Shown here: one piece after another, positions 1 through 11,478 of the stretch
Layout: each line of letters starts with the position of its first letter
Position numbering within the stretch: the first letter of the stretch is position 1
Origin: Acanthopleura granulata
Lineage: Eukaryota > Mollusca > Polyplacophora > Chitonida > Chitonidae
Assembly: GCA_016165875.1 (NCBI GenBank)
Contig: JABBOT010000004.1
Span: 14,323,672 to 14,387,671 of the forward strand
DNA length: 64,000 nucleotides
Reading direction: 5' to 3'
Program-made: the position numbers and the translations under genes
Notes under the pieces: model-generated
What the model was told of the DNA's origin: nothing
The model's input: only the letters and a program-made list of their open reading frames with translations
Databases searched by the model: none

Positions 1-1640
1 AGTTCACTCAGGTTAAAGCGAGACAAGGGAGGGTGGAGGTGGGGTGAGGGGAGAGGGGTGCTCTCGCAAATTAACAATGGCAGCAGACAGGATTACACGG
101 CCGTAGTTGCATAGTCGACCTGACATTGAATGGGGCACTTTACAAATATTTAGAAAGGGTTTTTTTCTTCCAGGTTCTGTTTTGCTTCCATCTTGTATTT
201 GAAAATAACCTTAAGAGGTATGAACAAAGTATGCCTGTTAATAGGAGTAATGGTGTTGGACAGGTAAGTGTTGCTTACTTAAAGAGCTATTGAAGTGTCA
301 AAACATCTGTGTCTCAAAAGCAAAATGAAATCATAAAGACTCAGGTTGTCTGAAATGCTTTCCTAAATTGGAAAAAAATGTTGTGGGGTATTAAAAGCTG
401 ATAATTTACACTTCGTCAAAGATTACGGAAACAAAATTTGTCTGTCCTTTCCACTTTGCCTGGTGTGACGTCAGGCAGGCACACATGATGTCATCAATAG
501 CTGACGTGTATCCACAAATGACACTGCCTTTTCAAACCCTCTTAACATCATCCCTACATAAATGTCATATTCGACTCCACATTTGCCTGATTCGACTCTT
601 ATAAAAGGAATATTATCACATCACTTCAAGAAAATTTAACGGATAAGGCCGAAGATTTAGTTTTTATTTATCCGTGGAGGGTTAAACAAAACGTACTATC
701 CAGATGAGAGGCATATTATTAAAAATACTTTATATGAAGAGTGGATATTTATTTCAGTCGAAAGCTCAGCTGTTCACTATAAATATATAGGGATCTTAAA
801 ACAGACTTAAAATTGTGAGTACCTGTGAATATGTACAATATTTATTCAAGTTCACATCAGGGAAGAAACCAATTGGCCATGTTACCAATATTACGTGTAG
901 AACAAGATCTTTCTAAAACATTAATACTCTACTTGAAATAAATGGATAATCGCACGCTATCTCTGTTGCTAATAATCTCTTCTGAAGCTGTTCTACTTCT
1001 TGGTTATAACGATGACCAGGGCAAAAATTTAAGAACAATCAGTCACTACCCAGCAGTGCTCTTACCACATGTACCTACATGCAAAGTGTAGTATCCCAGC
1101 ATATGATCAAGTGGCCAAATTTTTCTAAAGTAATAGCGCCTGAGGTCGTTCACGGTCATAATATAAATACCAAGTTGAACATTATGTTCTGTAATGAAGG
1201 CATTTTGATACGGTTATCCGATGGCCTAATTTGGGAATTAGTTAATTAGTTAATTAAGTTTTATTGATTAAAGTTTTTATGTCTTTATCGCACACAGAAC
1301 ATTAAAGTCTGCGTGGCCACACGAGGTTTAATTCACATTACAAAGGCCTGGTGTGCAAATCTGGCCGTCTCGCTCCGGTCTTTTCGGTCACAAGCTGACT
1401 TGTTGAATGATCAACAGGTTTCATCCTATTCTGTCTCCAAGAAGTAATTTGACATTACATGTAGGCCTACGTGTTAATATAACAACAGGCCATCATCTGT
1501 CTCTTTATGCCGGGTTTTATCATTATGGGTATGGACAGTCATTGTGCATCTGAAATTTTACAGGCCGTGTGAGCAGGCAGAGATTGTTTTGTATAATTCT
1601 TTTCTGTCCATCAATTAGGAGAACTATTATTTGATTGGAG
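1..1640. other. AT-rich stretch with no gene recognised
   Basis: No open frame longer than 60 codons and no repeat family I recognise, apart from the promoter-like motifs listed separately. The first 100 bases are purine-rich with GGGGAGAGGGG-type runs. A host intron or intergenic DNA fits equally well. Confidence 0.5.
466..608 (+). promoter_or_regulatory. possible promoter: CRE motifs upstream of a TATA box
   Basis: A perfect CRE palindrome TGACGTCA lies at 466-473, a near copy TGATGTCATCA at 486-496 and a half site CTGACGTG near 501. About 100 bases further on is a strong TATA match, TATAAAAGG, at 600-608. This order and spacing is what a CREB/ATF-responsive promoter on the plus strand would look like. 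No coding exon follows that I can recognise, and short motifs like these also occur by chance, so the call rests only on their clustering. Confidence 0.2.
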
Positions 1641-1823
1641 GGGCCTCCGTGGCTCATGTGGGCTTCCTCTCCTACCGCGCGTGGGAAGCTGCCAGCAACC
1701 TATGGATGATCGTGGATTTCTCCCGAACTCTACCTCGGTTTCCCGCCACCATAATGCTTGCCTCTGTCTTATGAGTGAAATATTCTTGAGTACAGCGAAA
1801 AACGCCAATCAAATAAATAAATG
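1641..1823 (+). mobile_element. SINE copy, internally deleted
   Basis: This matches the same SINE as the fuller copies at 7267, 24159 and 53165: GGGCCTCCGTGGCTCA at the head, then GGAAGCTGCCAGCAACCT, CACCATAATGCT, a GTGAAATATTCTTGAGTAC block and the end CAATCAAATAAATAAATG. About 75 bases between the tRNA-like A box and the middle, including the B box, are missing, so RNA polymerase III could not use it. Its AT tail abuts the 110-bp tandem array. Confidence 0.75.
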
Positions 1824-1841
1824 AGTTGTGTGTTCATAGGC

Positions 1842-2975
1842 CCTCACAAGTTCTTACAGTTTTTGTAACTAGAATAAACCTTGCAGGTGTTGCCCTCAAA
1901 CACTGACCAGCCTATATCACTTTCCTTATCAATATTGGGTATCAATGTAACCTCACAAGTTCATTTCTCTATTTGTATGTAGAATAAACCTCACAAGTAT
2001 TGCCCTCCAACACTGAACAGCCTGTATCGCTTTTCTTATCAGTATTGGGTATCTATGTAACCTCACGACTTCATTATTGTATTTATATGTAGATAAAACC
2101 TCGCAAGCGTCACTCTGAAACACTGTTCAGTCTGTACGACTTTCCTTCTGACTCAGAGTTGAGTGTTCATACAACCTCTCAAGTTCATCACTGTATTTGA
2201 ATATAGAACGAACGTCGCAAGTATGCTCTCAATCATTGGCCAGTGTAACGTGATAAGTACATTTTTGTATTTGTATGTAGAATGAACCTAGCAAGCAATA
2301 CTCTCAAACACTGACCATTGATGCAACCTCACAAGTTCATTACCGCGTCTGTATGTGGAATGCATTACTCTCAAACATTCATTAGTTTGTATCGCTTTCC
2401 TTATCAGTATTGGGTGTCTGTGTAAATTCACAAGTTCATTATTGTATTTGTACGTAAAAACAACCTTTACAAATATTGCCCTCAAACAATGACTAGCCTG
2501 TATCAATTTCCTTATCAGTATTGGGTGTCTGTGTAACCTTACAACTTCATTTCTGTATTTGAATGTAGAATGAACCTCGCAAGTATTACTCACAAACATT
2601 GGGCAGTGTTTGTGTAACCGCTCAAATTCATTACTGCATTTGTATGTGGAATGCAATACTCAAATATTCATCAGCCTGTATCAATTTTTTATGTAGAATG
2701 AGCCTCGCAAGTATAACTCTCAAACACTATTGAGCCTGCATCACTTTTCTTATCAGCACTGGGTGCATGTGTAACCTCACAAGTGGGCCTCTGTATTTGT
2801 ACGTAGAATAAACCTGGCAAGTATAGCCCTCAAACATTGACCAGCCTGTATCACTTTCATAACCTCCCAATTCATTACCGTGTTTATATGTAGATTAGGC
2901 CTCACAAGTATTTCTCTCAAATTCTGGCCAGCCAGTGTCACTTTTCCTCTGAATGTAGGATGCCAATGTAACCTC
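1842..2975. repeat. degenerate tandem array, unit about 110 bp
   Basis: Units begin with CCTCACAAGTTCATT and run through TATTTGTATGTAGAATAAACC, AAGTATTGCCCTC, ACACTGACCAGCCTGTATC and TTTCCTTATCAGTATTGGGT. Starts at 1842, 1951, 2061 and 2174 give a spacing of 109-113 bases; later units are partly truncated and more diverged. Roughly nine or ten units can be traced. The minus-strand open frames of 122 and 99 codons here arise from the repeat and show the repetition in their translation, so I do not call them genes. Confidence 0.75.
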
Positions 2976-3305
2976 AAAAGCCCAGTTATTATGTCGACCC
3001 TCCTTAAGAAGGAGAGAGGACATGCAGGGATTACTTTTTCCGACCGTACACAAAGGATTCTCACACTCACAGACACAAAGTGTGCAAAATGGCCCGAAGT
3101 TATGCACTATCAGGTTATTTGTTTGCGTTTCGATCTATTTTAGATGTTATCTGCAGTTGACCACATTTTTCAACGTTGTGCAGAGTATATCTAAGCAACC
3201 ATCAGGCATAGGATTCTCTGATTTTCTGATTTCAGAGGCTGACCATGCCTCCACGGTCTGGAAGAGGTGTGTCTAAAAAGGTTGACCATGCTTTACAGCA
3301 TGCCC

Positions 3306-3890
3306 TTTCAACTGGACCCTAAACCAAGGTGGCTTTCGATGGCTTTCAGACATATTGATGATTATATTGGTAAGGCTGTGAGTTGAAAAAATTCTAAAAA
3401 AAAATGCAAAAATATGCATTGTTAGCGGGCAAGTTAATATTATCATAATGCTGATGACTGTGCCAAGAAACTTTACAAAAGTATATAATTTGTCCTGTCT
3501 TATTCAGAATGTCTACATGTACAAGTGATCTAGCTCAACTCCAAAGGACTGTCTACGACCCCGATTGGTCTGAATATGTATTGTTGCATTGTAGAATAGC
3601 ACGTTACATTCCAGCTGAATGTTTATATGTTACATGTGGGTTTTGATTTACAGAAATGTTTGTAGCAATTTCTTAGCCTTTATACATGTTTAAAATTCCT
3701 TATTATTTTGTAGGATGTGGTGTCTTTGCCAACAAGCTCTTTCAGAAAGGCTCTTTGCTCCTAGAGTATAAGGGTGAACTGGTTAAAAACAAAAAGGGGA
3801 ATGACGAGAAAAGCTGAATGGATTCAGCAATTCAGGCAGTTTTCTTTTCTTTTTTCATTTCAATGGATCCGGTGTTCGGTGAGTTTTTAA
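3306..3890 (+). pseudogene. SET-domain lysine methyltransferase fragment (KMT5A/SETD8-like), one intron
   Basis: The stretch 3306-3369 reads FQLDPKPRWLSMAFRHIDDYI and ends in a GTAAGG donor. After a 344-base intron ending TTATTTTGTAG, exon 2 starts at 3714 and, in phase across the junction, reads GCGVFANKLFQKGSLLLEYK then GELV. This is the beginning of a SET domain (the G-x-GVFA...F.KG..LLEY.GEL pattern typical of KMT5A-type enzymes, which methylate histone H4 K20). A TGA stops the frame at 3815-3817; in another frame GSFLFFFHF follows, matching the next SET strand. The rest of the domain, including the NHS cofactor motif, is not found. A possible start, MPPRSGRGVSKK at 3245, is in a different frame. 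The exon-intron structure argues for a decayed genomic gene copy rather than a retrocopy. Confidence 0.5.
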
Positions 3891-4883
3891 CACCTGATTT
3901 CAGAATTACAAATGATAACTTAGATCACTCTTGTAAGAGCACCATTATCGGAAAGGAAAATGGATAAACAAAAGGCTTGCTCTACCCTCAGACAGAGATA
4001 GGTTTTACACAAGATCAAACAAAGAAACACGAGGACGCTAGACTAAGTTCAGTACATGTGTTTGAACAAAATAAACAAATAGTACAACTGATAATTATAT
4101 ACAAAAGAATACAGATAATTACAAAAACATACAAACTTTCTTACGGATCTTAGCGTCCCAATTCCGGATGGACTATTCCGGATTCCAAAGGCAAGTCAAT
4201 CCACGTATAGACAGAATCCACAGTTCTTCGGAATTCTCGAATTGAAAGATGGCAGGTCCTGTAGTGACGAACAGCAGTCGGCCAGGTACACCGACGATGG
4301 TAGATATCCAACTCCCCGGCAAGATGCAAGTTTCCTTGGCAGAAGGGTTGACAATAGCGCCCCAAAGGATGTATGTTTCACTCCTGGGAAATATACACAA
4401 AGTCACTTTCAGGGTAAACTGGGATGAAATGTATGTAATCGCACAAAGAGACAATGAGCGATACAAGCTCCAAAAGAAAGAAGAATTTGGAGTACGAAAG
4501 GACAGAATTGTCAAAAGTTAAATAACTGCTCTCAAAGTGGACGAAAGAGTGGACACAAGTAAAACGACTGCTCTCAGAGTGGGCGTAAGTAAATGACTAC
4601 GAGCCATGCAACTTCGTAGCTCATATTTATAGGATGCCGTAAAGAAAATTCTGGAGGATTTATCCGTAAACATTAAGATTCCTGCTCTGTAAATGAGTAT
4701 AAGTCAACATTATGGACAATGTACCATAGATTAATTTATAATCTTTCATCTATTCGCTTTCTATTGTAGGGGTTTGCTCGTTTGCACTTTTATAACTGAG
4801 CGCTGAGATTAAAATTCTTCAGTGCAAATTGAACAGGAACATAGTACAATGACAACAAAGGGAAGAAACGGCTGAGTCTTCAA
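3891..4883. other. unassigned sequence between two coding relics
   Basis: Open frames exist on both strands at 4150-4521 (90 codons plus, 113 codons minus), but they overlap each other and neither looks like a known family. Two near-identical phrases, ACTGCTCTCAAAGTGG (about 4526) and ACTGCTCTCAGAGTGG (about 4567), form a small direct duplication of about 40 bases. Confidence 0.35.
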
Positions 4884-5644
4884 ATGGAAAATTTGACATT
4901 AAACCAATCCTCCATAGAACGTGCGCTGGTGATAAAAGTCAGATTGGAAGAATTAATCCAGTACTACATAGGGATAACCAACATTCGGTTTCTGGTATTA
5001 TTTGCATTTTTGACTCCACAATATTTTACTCTTAAGTTTGGGATTGGCCGGAATTATGTCAAGGATATTCCGTGTAAGAATGGACTTTTTGACTGTGTGT
5101 AGACGGAGGTATGGCTTTGGTTTGAAAGACCTGTTTACCAGGTTTGGTTTATCATTGAAATCTGCAGTTGTTTTGTTTAATATTTGGATTAACCACGTGT
5201 ATTACAAATTAGAGAAAATCTCACTGGCCACACCGATGCATATAATAATAAAGAAAATGCCCACCGTATTCAGAATGGAATCCCCATGTTCTTCAGCCAT
5301 CATGTACAGAATGGGTCAATAATTTTTATACCTGATACAGAAGAGAGTGGATTTTTTGATGTAGCTAGGACATTATGGAAAATGCCTTTGTGAAACATGG
5401 TAATAGCATTGTGGCTTTACCAAAAGCGAATGGCTTAAAGAGCTTGGAGTCACTGAATGTACCTCCCATTTCAGGAAGCCTTAACCAATTGTCACAATTA
5501 GTTATAGAGGTTACAAAGAAAATAGCTCATCATCGAATGCACATTGAAAGAGTTATGAGGAATGTGAAAATGCATAAAATTCTGTCATTCCTAACTCTCT
5601 ATTTACTATTAATTAAATCGAATATGCACTGTAGAAGTTGCTAA
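4884..5644 (+). pseudogene. broken transposase, HTH_Tnp_4 / DDE_Tnp_4 type
   Basis: Three overlapping reading frames carry the order expected for this transposase family. Near 4940-5040 is a YYIGITN...LFAFL segment. At 5128-5220 follows a helix-turn-helix block, DLFTRFGLSLKSAVVLFNIW then INHVYYKLEKI. Near 5250 is KMPTVFRMESPCSSAIM, the usual lead-in to the catalytic core. At 5440-5590 comes the C-terminal part, SLNVPPISGSLNQLSQ followed by IAHHRMHIERVMRNVKMHKI. Frames change near 5090 and 5330, and most of the catalytic core, with at least two of the acidic residues, is missing between 5320 and 5430. The family catalyses cut-and-paste transposition; this copy cannot. No terminal inverted repeats were found. 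Confidence 0.55.
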
Positions 5645-7266
5645 ATCAGCTGTTATAAGACCCTGTTTCAGGATATTTTTGTAAAACCTAAGCGTCTAAA
5701 CCGAAATTTGTATATCAGCCGTCATCCAAATTTGGCATTCCGGATCAATAGTGGCAAATACAAATCACATCCAGTATTTAGTTAAATCGTCATCAGGGAT
5801 TAACAAAAAAATACTTATTTTCTACACTGTTCAACACCCCTCGAACTCACGACTTAGGGTTCACCAACCCTCCCTCTATCGACCAAATGAACCCTTCCCG
5901 AAGGAAGATGACAGCTCAGTTGGTAGAGCTGAGAGATAGTGAACCCTGTTAAAATAACACTGATCCTATTTGGGTATCCCAAGCGGACTGGTTTTTCCCC
6001 GAGTGCATTGAAATTCACCAAACTGGTCAGTCGTGTAGCCGTCAATGTCTGTAGATGTCTCAAATCTTCAGGTGTTGTATTTGGAAGCCTGTACGGCAAT
6101 AATTAAAATACAAATTTACAAGCATGACAGCACACCATAATGATATTTGCATAAATGTGTCGGTTTGGCGTATATATATGAATAAAATGCTTCTGATCAA
6201 CAAAGACAGTTTTGACTTTGATATATGTATATGTATGTAAGATCAGAATATGTTTTGGCGATGAAAATGCCACTAATGTAGGTCACTGTTTTGTAACATG
6301 AACCCAACTTGTAACGTGTCAGTATGACAAAGGACTGGTTTTCTCTTCCAAGGACTGGATTCCTAGGACGAGATTTCATCTCCCCTTGGTGACTGCTGTA
6401 GAACACTTGTACAACCCTGAAGCTGAAGCACCTTGATGTGAAGTCCTGGGGTGGCTTTAATAGCCTAACAATATGAGAGCAGTGGTGATCAATCCTGAAA
6501 AGCCACAGCACGTTTTATTTTAGGATTTGCTTTTTTTCTGCAAATGTCATAGGTTAAGGCGAGTAACTTCTGTGTTACATTAATCACAATCAACATTAAT
6601 CATAAAAAAAAATGAATGAGCTTTAAACCATTGAGCTTTAGAGGTAATCCTAAATCTGATTTTTTTTTTTTACATCATACCAAGTTTTTAGCATTCGGTG
6701 ATTTCTTGCTATAAATATCAGGTATAACTTTGCTTCTTTTCAGTAACATTCTATCAAGAATGTGACAAATAGTTCATTGCTAATCTTTTTGTATTCATAT
6801 ATTGACACAGTAAATAAACTAAGGCGTTGTCGTTGTCACTGAAAGGTTTTACGCGCATTCTTTTCGAGTGTCGTCCAATTTTGTCCATAATATGCTTTCG
6901 AATAGCACGGAAAACTTCTTTTGCTCGTCAACTATAAGCATTTGTCATCAACAGGTTTGTTGCTGTAGTGTTCCGTAATGTATATGTCTTGTTTTCAAAC
7001 AGTAAAAATGCCTCAGATCACATAAATATTCATGAACATGAAAAAGCCAACGAAACTCGATTTCCCGGCGATGACTGTTTAAACGACTTAAAAAATTAAA
7101 TTTTTGAGTAGTGTGAGAGAAGGATAATACAACTCGAGTCCGTGTGTTATCCGTGTGAATATTGTCTGTTAATATTCAGAATCACGACCATCTAGTGAGT
7201 CTGAAAATTAATAATTGAGATTGATATGCATTGCATCAAACGGGTTCTCGTTGTATAACCTCTATA
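5645..7266. other. unassigned, AT-rich
   Basis: No convincing coding sequence. A tRNA-like phrase AGCTCAGTTGGTAGAGCTG lies near 5915 but no T-arm follows, so no tRNA gene is called. Homopolymer T and A runs occur near 6610 and 6660. Confidence 0.4.
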
Positions 7267-7504
7267 GGGGCTTCCTTGGCTCAGTCGGTTATCGCGCTAG
7301 CGAAGAGTAGTGACCCAGAAGCATCCCACCAATGCGGTCGCTGTGAGTTCAAGTCCAGCTTATGCTGGCTTCCCCTCCAGCCACCTGCGAATGGTCGTGG
7401 GTTTCCCACGAGCTCTGCCTAGTTTTCTCCCACCATAATGCTGGCCGCCCTGGTATAACTACGGCGTAAAATACCAATCAAATAAATAAATAAATAAATA
7501 AATA
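7267..7504 (+). mobile_element. SINE, nearly full length
   Basis: The head shows a Pol III A box in GGCTCAGTCGGTTATCGCGC and a B box in GAGTTCAAGTCCAGC about 70 bases later, as in tRNA-derived SINEs. The body (TGCTGGCTTCCCCTCC, GGTCGTGGGTTTCCC, CACCATAATGCTGGCCGCC, ACCAATCAAATAAATAAAT) matches the copies at 24159 and 53165. It ends in seven or more AAAT units. A few internal bases are lost relative to the 24-kb copy. The overlapping 63-codon open frame is part of the repeat. Confidence 0.88.
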
Positions 7505-8772
7505 TAACCTATATACCTCTGGTTACGAGGCAGTAACTGTTTAAATATGGACTCGTCAGTTTACCACAGTAAGTGTTTTACTCTAATAAGCATGCAGTAT
7601 CTAAAACATGCAACTACAGGTGAGATATGTACGCATACCAAGGGCAGAAGTCTTCGGTATTTTGCCATCTATGTGTAAGTGAGAATAATTACTTTATTGA
7701 GGCTAGATACCGTAGATCTGTAACGACTTTCTATGTTGAGCCACGAAGTGTGCGTAAACCCGCCGGCCAAGTGAATCAGTTTCCTCTCTGAACGGTATCG
7801 TGTGATAAATTCGGTGTGCAGACATTCATCAAGGCACCTGCTCGTCCCAGCCGGGAGTTAAAGCCATAACTTCTGCCTCAAGCACTTTGGTGTTCCAAAA
7901 GGTTTTGCAAGGTGCTAAATTTTGATGTCCCTCTTGTAGATATTTAAAAAAAGAAGACAGCAAAAAATGTAGCCAAATTTATTTCTGAAGAGGGGTCCAT
8001 ACTGACCTTAACGGGCGTAGACATTTTTAAGATGTCTATAAATCACCTTTTAATCTATAATTCTTAAGAGGTCATGAGATACGTCAATATAGAGAAACCA
8101 AAAACACGATGTCGCGCATCCTACCCTCTTCAGTATTAGAGGCGAGACATTCTGAAGTAGGTCCCTCTTTATTATTACAACCGGAGACTACGCATTGCTT
8201 GAGACCTTTGGGAATAACTTCGGACGTATTCCACTATCACTTTCTCGTGGAAAATGGCTTAATACATGGCAAAATGGTGAACTAGGACGGGTCACGTCGC
8301 AGCGGAAACAGATGCCTTCTTAGGTTGCAAAAATATCTTGTCTTTGATTGGTTAAAATTGATAGCAATGCGGCCCGTTCGATTTTACGTTTTTGCTTACT
8401 TTGAATTGCGATGTCTCGGTTATCTTACATTTTTTCACTTCAAATGGTATTCTTTGTCGACACATATATAGATTTGGACTTGTCTTTTCTTTTAATTGTC
8501 TCATTCTGAGAACACTGATGGATATTTGATTGGCTCTGCGGGGTTACATTATGCGACACAGAGTTGCGTAAAGCGGTTATAGCAACAATAAAATGTCCAC
8601 GGCAAGAAAGTCTCTTAATTTAGCGGCATGGTGCGACTCTTGGATTATCGAACTACTCCAGAGGGCACATTACGGCCTGAACTTCCGGCTGAGCCCAGCA
8701 GGTATATGAAGAATGTCTGCCCACTGATTGAATTGGTCAGCGTGTACACGATGATTTCTCGGGGAAAAGCCA
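7505..8772. other. unassigned
   Basis: No gene or repeat recognised. A plus-strand frame of 150 codons starts at 8628, but much of it lies over the inverted-repeat cluster that follows, and its translation has no family features. Confidence 0.35.
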
Positions 8773-8951
8773 GCATCTATAAAGGCACCAGTCCAAAACA
8801 GAAAGTCGGTTATAGATGCACAGTATATGGAGATTACCATTACTCTGTGCTGATCTGCATCGTCTATCTACTCTCGTTCTCTGCGATTGCGTCGCCGTAT
8901 CGACCGAGCCCACAGGGGAAGGTCGATCCGGCGACGCAGCCGCAGAGAACG
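8773..8951. repeat. cluster of inverted repeats (three hairpins)
   Basis: Hairpin 1 pairs GCATCTATAA (8773-8782) with TTATAGATGC (8810-8819). Hairpin 2 pairs GCACAG (8818-8823) with CTGTGC (8845-8850). Hairpin 3 is the largest: arms 8875-8905 and 8921-8951 match at 28 of 31 positions around a 15-base loop, with CGTTCTCTGCG and GGTCGAT at the arm ends. Because the arms are symmetrical, open frames on the two strands look alike (LLSFSAIASPYRPSP on plus, LSFSAAASPDRPSP on minus); these frames are a by-product of the palindrome. Confidence 0.75.
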
Positions 8952-11026
8952 ACAGCAAATCATATAACTTCTATTGAAACCACTTTACGGACATTAAAAT
9001 CCAGATATTTCCTCACACTATTTAGCTTAGCGTATAGTGTCTTGCAGTGTACAGGCCATTATGACATTCACGAACTATGACGCACATATGGATTTCGTAC
9101 TAAATGTAACTTATTTCAGAAGAGTTGACCACTGCAGGAGACAGAAACATTAGTCAAGAGAAAAAGAAAATAAAGAAAGAAAAGACAATAAAACAAAAGG
9201 CTTGAAAAACGGTGGAAATATTATCTATACGTCATCAAGTGAGAATAGCTGGGTTTTGTAAACACAGGTGCTATCTGAAGAGTTGTGAAATCAGGTCAAC
9301 CACCACTTTCAGAAGTGAAGAAGTGATTCATTACATGTGAATGACAGAAAGTTCTTTAAAATTGCTGAATTCCCTGTGAGTTTATGAATGAGTTTGTCAA
9401 CAAAGTCAATGGGCATCTGATCCGTGGCAGAAATTGAGGTGGAAAGGGCAGTTTGTACGTGCCATGGTTCACACTGTGTGTGAAATTCTGTGAAACAAAT
9501 AGATCATTCTGCACTGTAGAAGTTAATGGAACGGGTGCATCAGTTTCTGTGAATGTACTGGGTTTGGGAGGAACTGTTACGGTCGTAGCGGAAGACTGTG
9601 TCAGTGGTGCATTTGAAATGATGTGGGTCATCTCCCTGCATACCATGAGAAACGTCAGCGTAATTATTTATACTTGCAACATTTTTGTTCCCAGTGAGTT
9701 GCATAATAGTCGTAAGAGCTACGGCAGCATGAATTAGGCGGGTACATGTTGTTTTGTGGGCACTGTGGTTTGTCAAACGGTAAGTTCGATCTTTTTGCCA
9801 TGGTTTTCATAATTGATTTTAGGGCTTGGTCTGGCATTTATACTATACATTACTGGAAGCATTTCTTTTAAATGCACTGTCGGCTGCGCACGTTTTTGGT
9901 GGCCTGTGGGTCATGTAGACTTTGTAAGCCCACTGGGCGGTCATCCTTGTTATCGAGTGCAAATTGTTTCTGCTGAAAGGGGCAAGCATGCATGTTTGGA
10001 TTTTCACCACTCCTAGTTTTAGTGTCGCTCTCGTTATACTTCAGGTAATCTTTCCCCTGTTCATCACATTTTAAGGTCACGTATCCCCATCTGAGTTTAC
10101 GATTTCCTTCTTCTCCACGAAGGCCAAAATGAAGGGAATTCATCAGCCATATTTTGTTGATAGGTACAGATGACTTGCAAGCGTCTTGAACTAGAAATCT
10201 GGCCTATCAGTTCTGGAGAGTGTAATTTTACGGTAACAAAATCACTAAGCAGACGACACGAAAGATGTCGCAAATATTTTAATATAACTTTTTGGACTAT
10301 GATGTTGGCATGTAGTGCAGAAAAAATATTTTAATTTTTCTAGGTCTTAATTTTAGGGAGAATGAATCGCATGTTCGTGTAAATAGGTTAGCACTGCATG
10401 GAAACCCCCATCAAGGAACACAGGGCTTTTCCTTGGTCACTCGGTGTGAAAGTAGTTCCGCGCTTGCAAATGTTCTGAGGATGGTGAAACGAAAAAATAT
10501 CAGGGGGTTCTGCATCAGGCGGGTAACACGCATAGATATGTGATAAATAGTTGAAACTATCACTTGTGGTAATAACTGCATGACAAGAAGCCTTTAGTCT
10601 TTGTTCAAATCCAGCTATAAAGATGTGTTATCTGGAGAGTCTGTAGTTTTCTTTAAACTTGGTGAAGATTGATATATTTTCGTCCCTGCAGACTGCAGAA
10701 ATACAAAATGTATTAACTGCATAGCAGAAACAGTACACGCCCAACAGCACCATGGCTTTAGCGTATATAGGTACAAAATGCAGTAATGCTAATTACTATT
10801 TCTTAGACGCTAATGACCCAGAATTAATAAAATTAATAAATCAAATTAATAAATCATGAATAAAAAATTCACATAATCTAGGTTAGAAAATAATATAATT
10901 CTAGGTCTATGTCCTGGAAAATACAAATGGCATGGTGGACAACCCATGTTGATGCTGTATGTTATAGGTTAGGTTTGGCTGGTTGCTTCCCTTGAGTTCG
11001 GTAGAATTCTGCTTTAGCCTATGTAA
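8952..11026. other. unassigned
   Basis: Several short open frames on both strands (9356-9776, 9813-10143) overlap each other and resemble no family I know. No tandem repeat was seen. Probably intergenic or intronic. Confidence 0.35.
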
Positions 11027-11478
11027 GAGTTGATAAAGGTATAAAAACACTAATTCGATTTTGTATCTAAGATTCAGGTGCACAGAAATTGGTGGGGACG
11101 GGTAGGGATTGGCTGTATCTCTGAAGTATGTTGAAGTACTGCCAGGTAATTGTGCAGGTACAAACTGTGACAAATGATGGTTGAAAAGTCCATTACCTGT
11201 GGCTACAATTAAACAGAATATTATCCAATGAGCAAGTGCCCCCTATACCCTGTTTCTATGGCGATAGGATGCTAGTACCTGCATTCCAGCTGATATCCTT
11301 TGAAAAAACGGTGGTCAACCCCTGATGATATTTGGATAAGTTATACGCCAGGCATCTAGTTATTTTACAGTATGTGCCATTTGGGCCACCAAAAATTAGG
11401 GAATACAGTTTTAGGTGGGAGTTCTTTGTGAAATTACTACATAAATAGTAAGGAAATTTTTTTAGTGTTTTTATACCT
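11027..11478 (-). mobile_element. MITE with perfect 17-bp terminal inverted repeats
   Basis: The left end AGGTATAAAAACACTAA (11027-11043) is an exact inverted match of the right end (11462-11478). Between them the minus strand reads the same 450-base family as the plus-strand copies at 19031, 40215 and 42190 (shared blocks: TACTATTTATGTAGTAATTTC, AAACTGTATTCC, AGATGCCTGGC, GCACTTGCTCATTGGAT). It has no coding capacity, so it would need a transposase from elsewhere. The bases flanking both ends are AA, and the 19-kb copy has GA on both sides, so a 2-bp target duplication is possible but unproven. Confidence 0.75.

Noticed and set aside
2288..3076. Minus-strand frames of 122 and 99 codons
   Set aside because: They lie in the 110-bp tandem array and their translations only mirror the repeat.
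5912..5990. tRNA gene starting AGCTCAGTTGGTAGAGCTG
   Set aside because: No T-arm or matching acceptor sequence follows at the right distance.
8628..9080. 150-codon plus-strand frame
   Set aside because: Much of it overlies the inverted-repeat cluster, the opposite strand is equally open, and no family features are seen.
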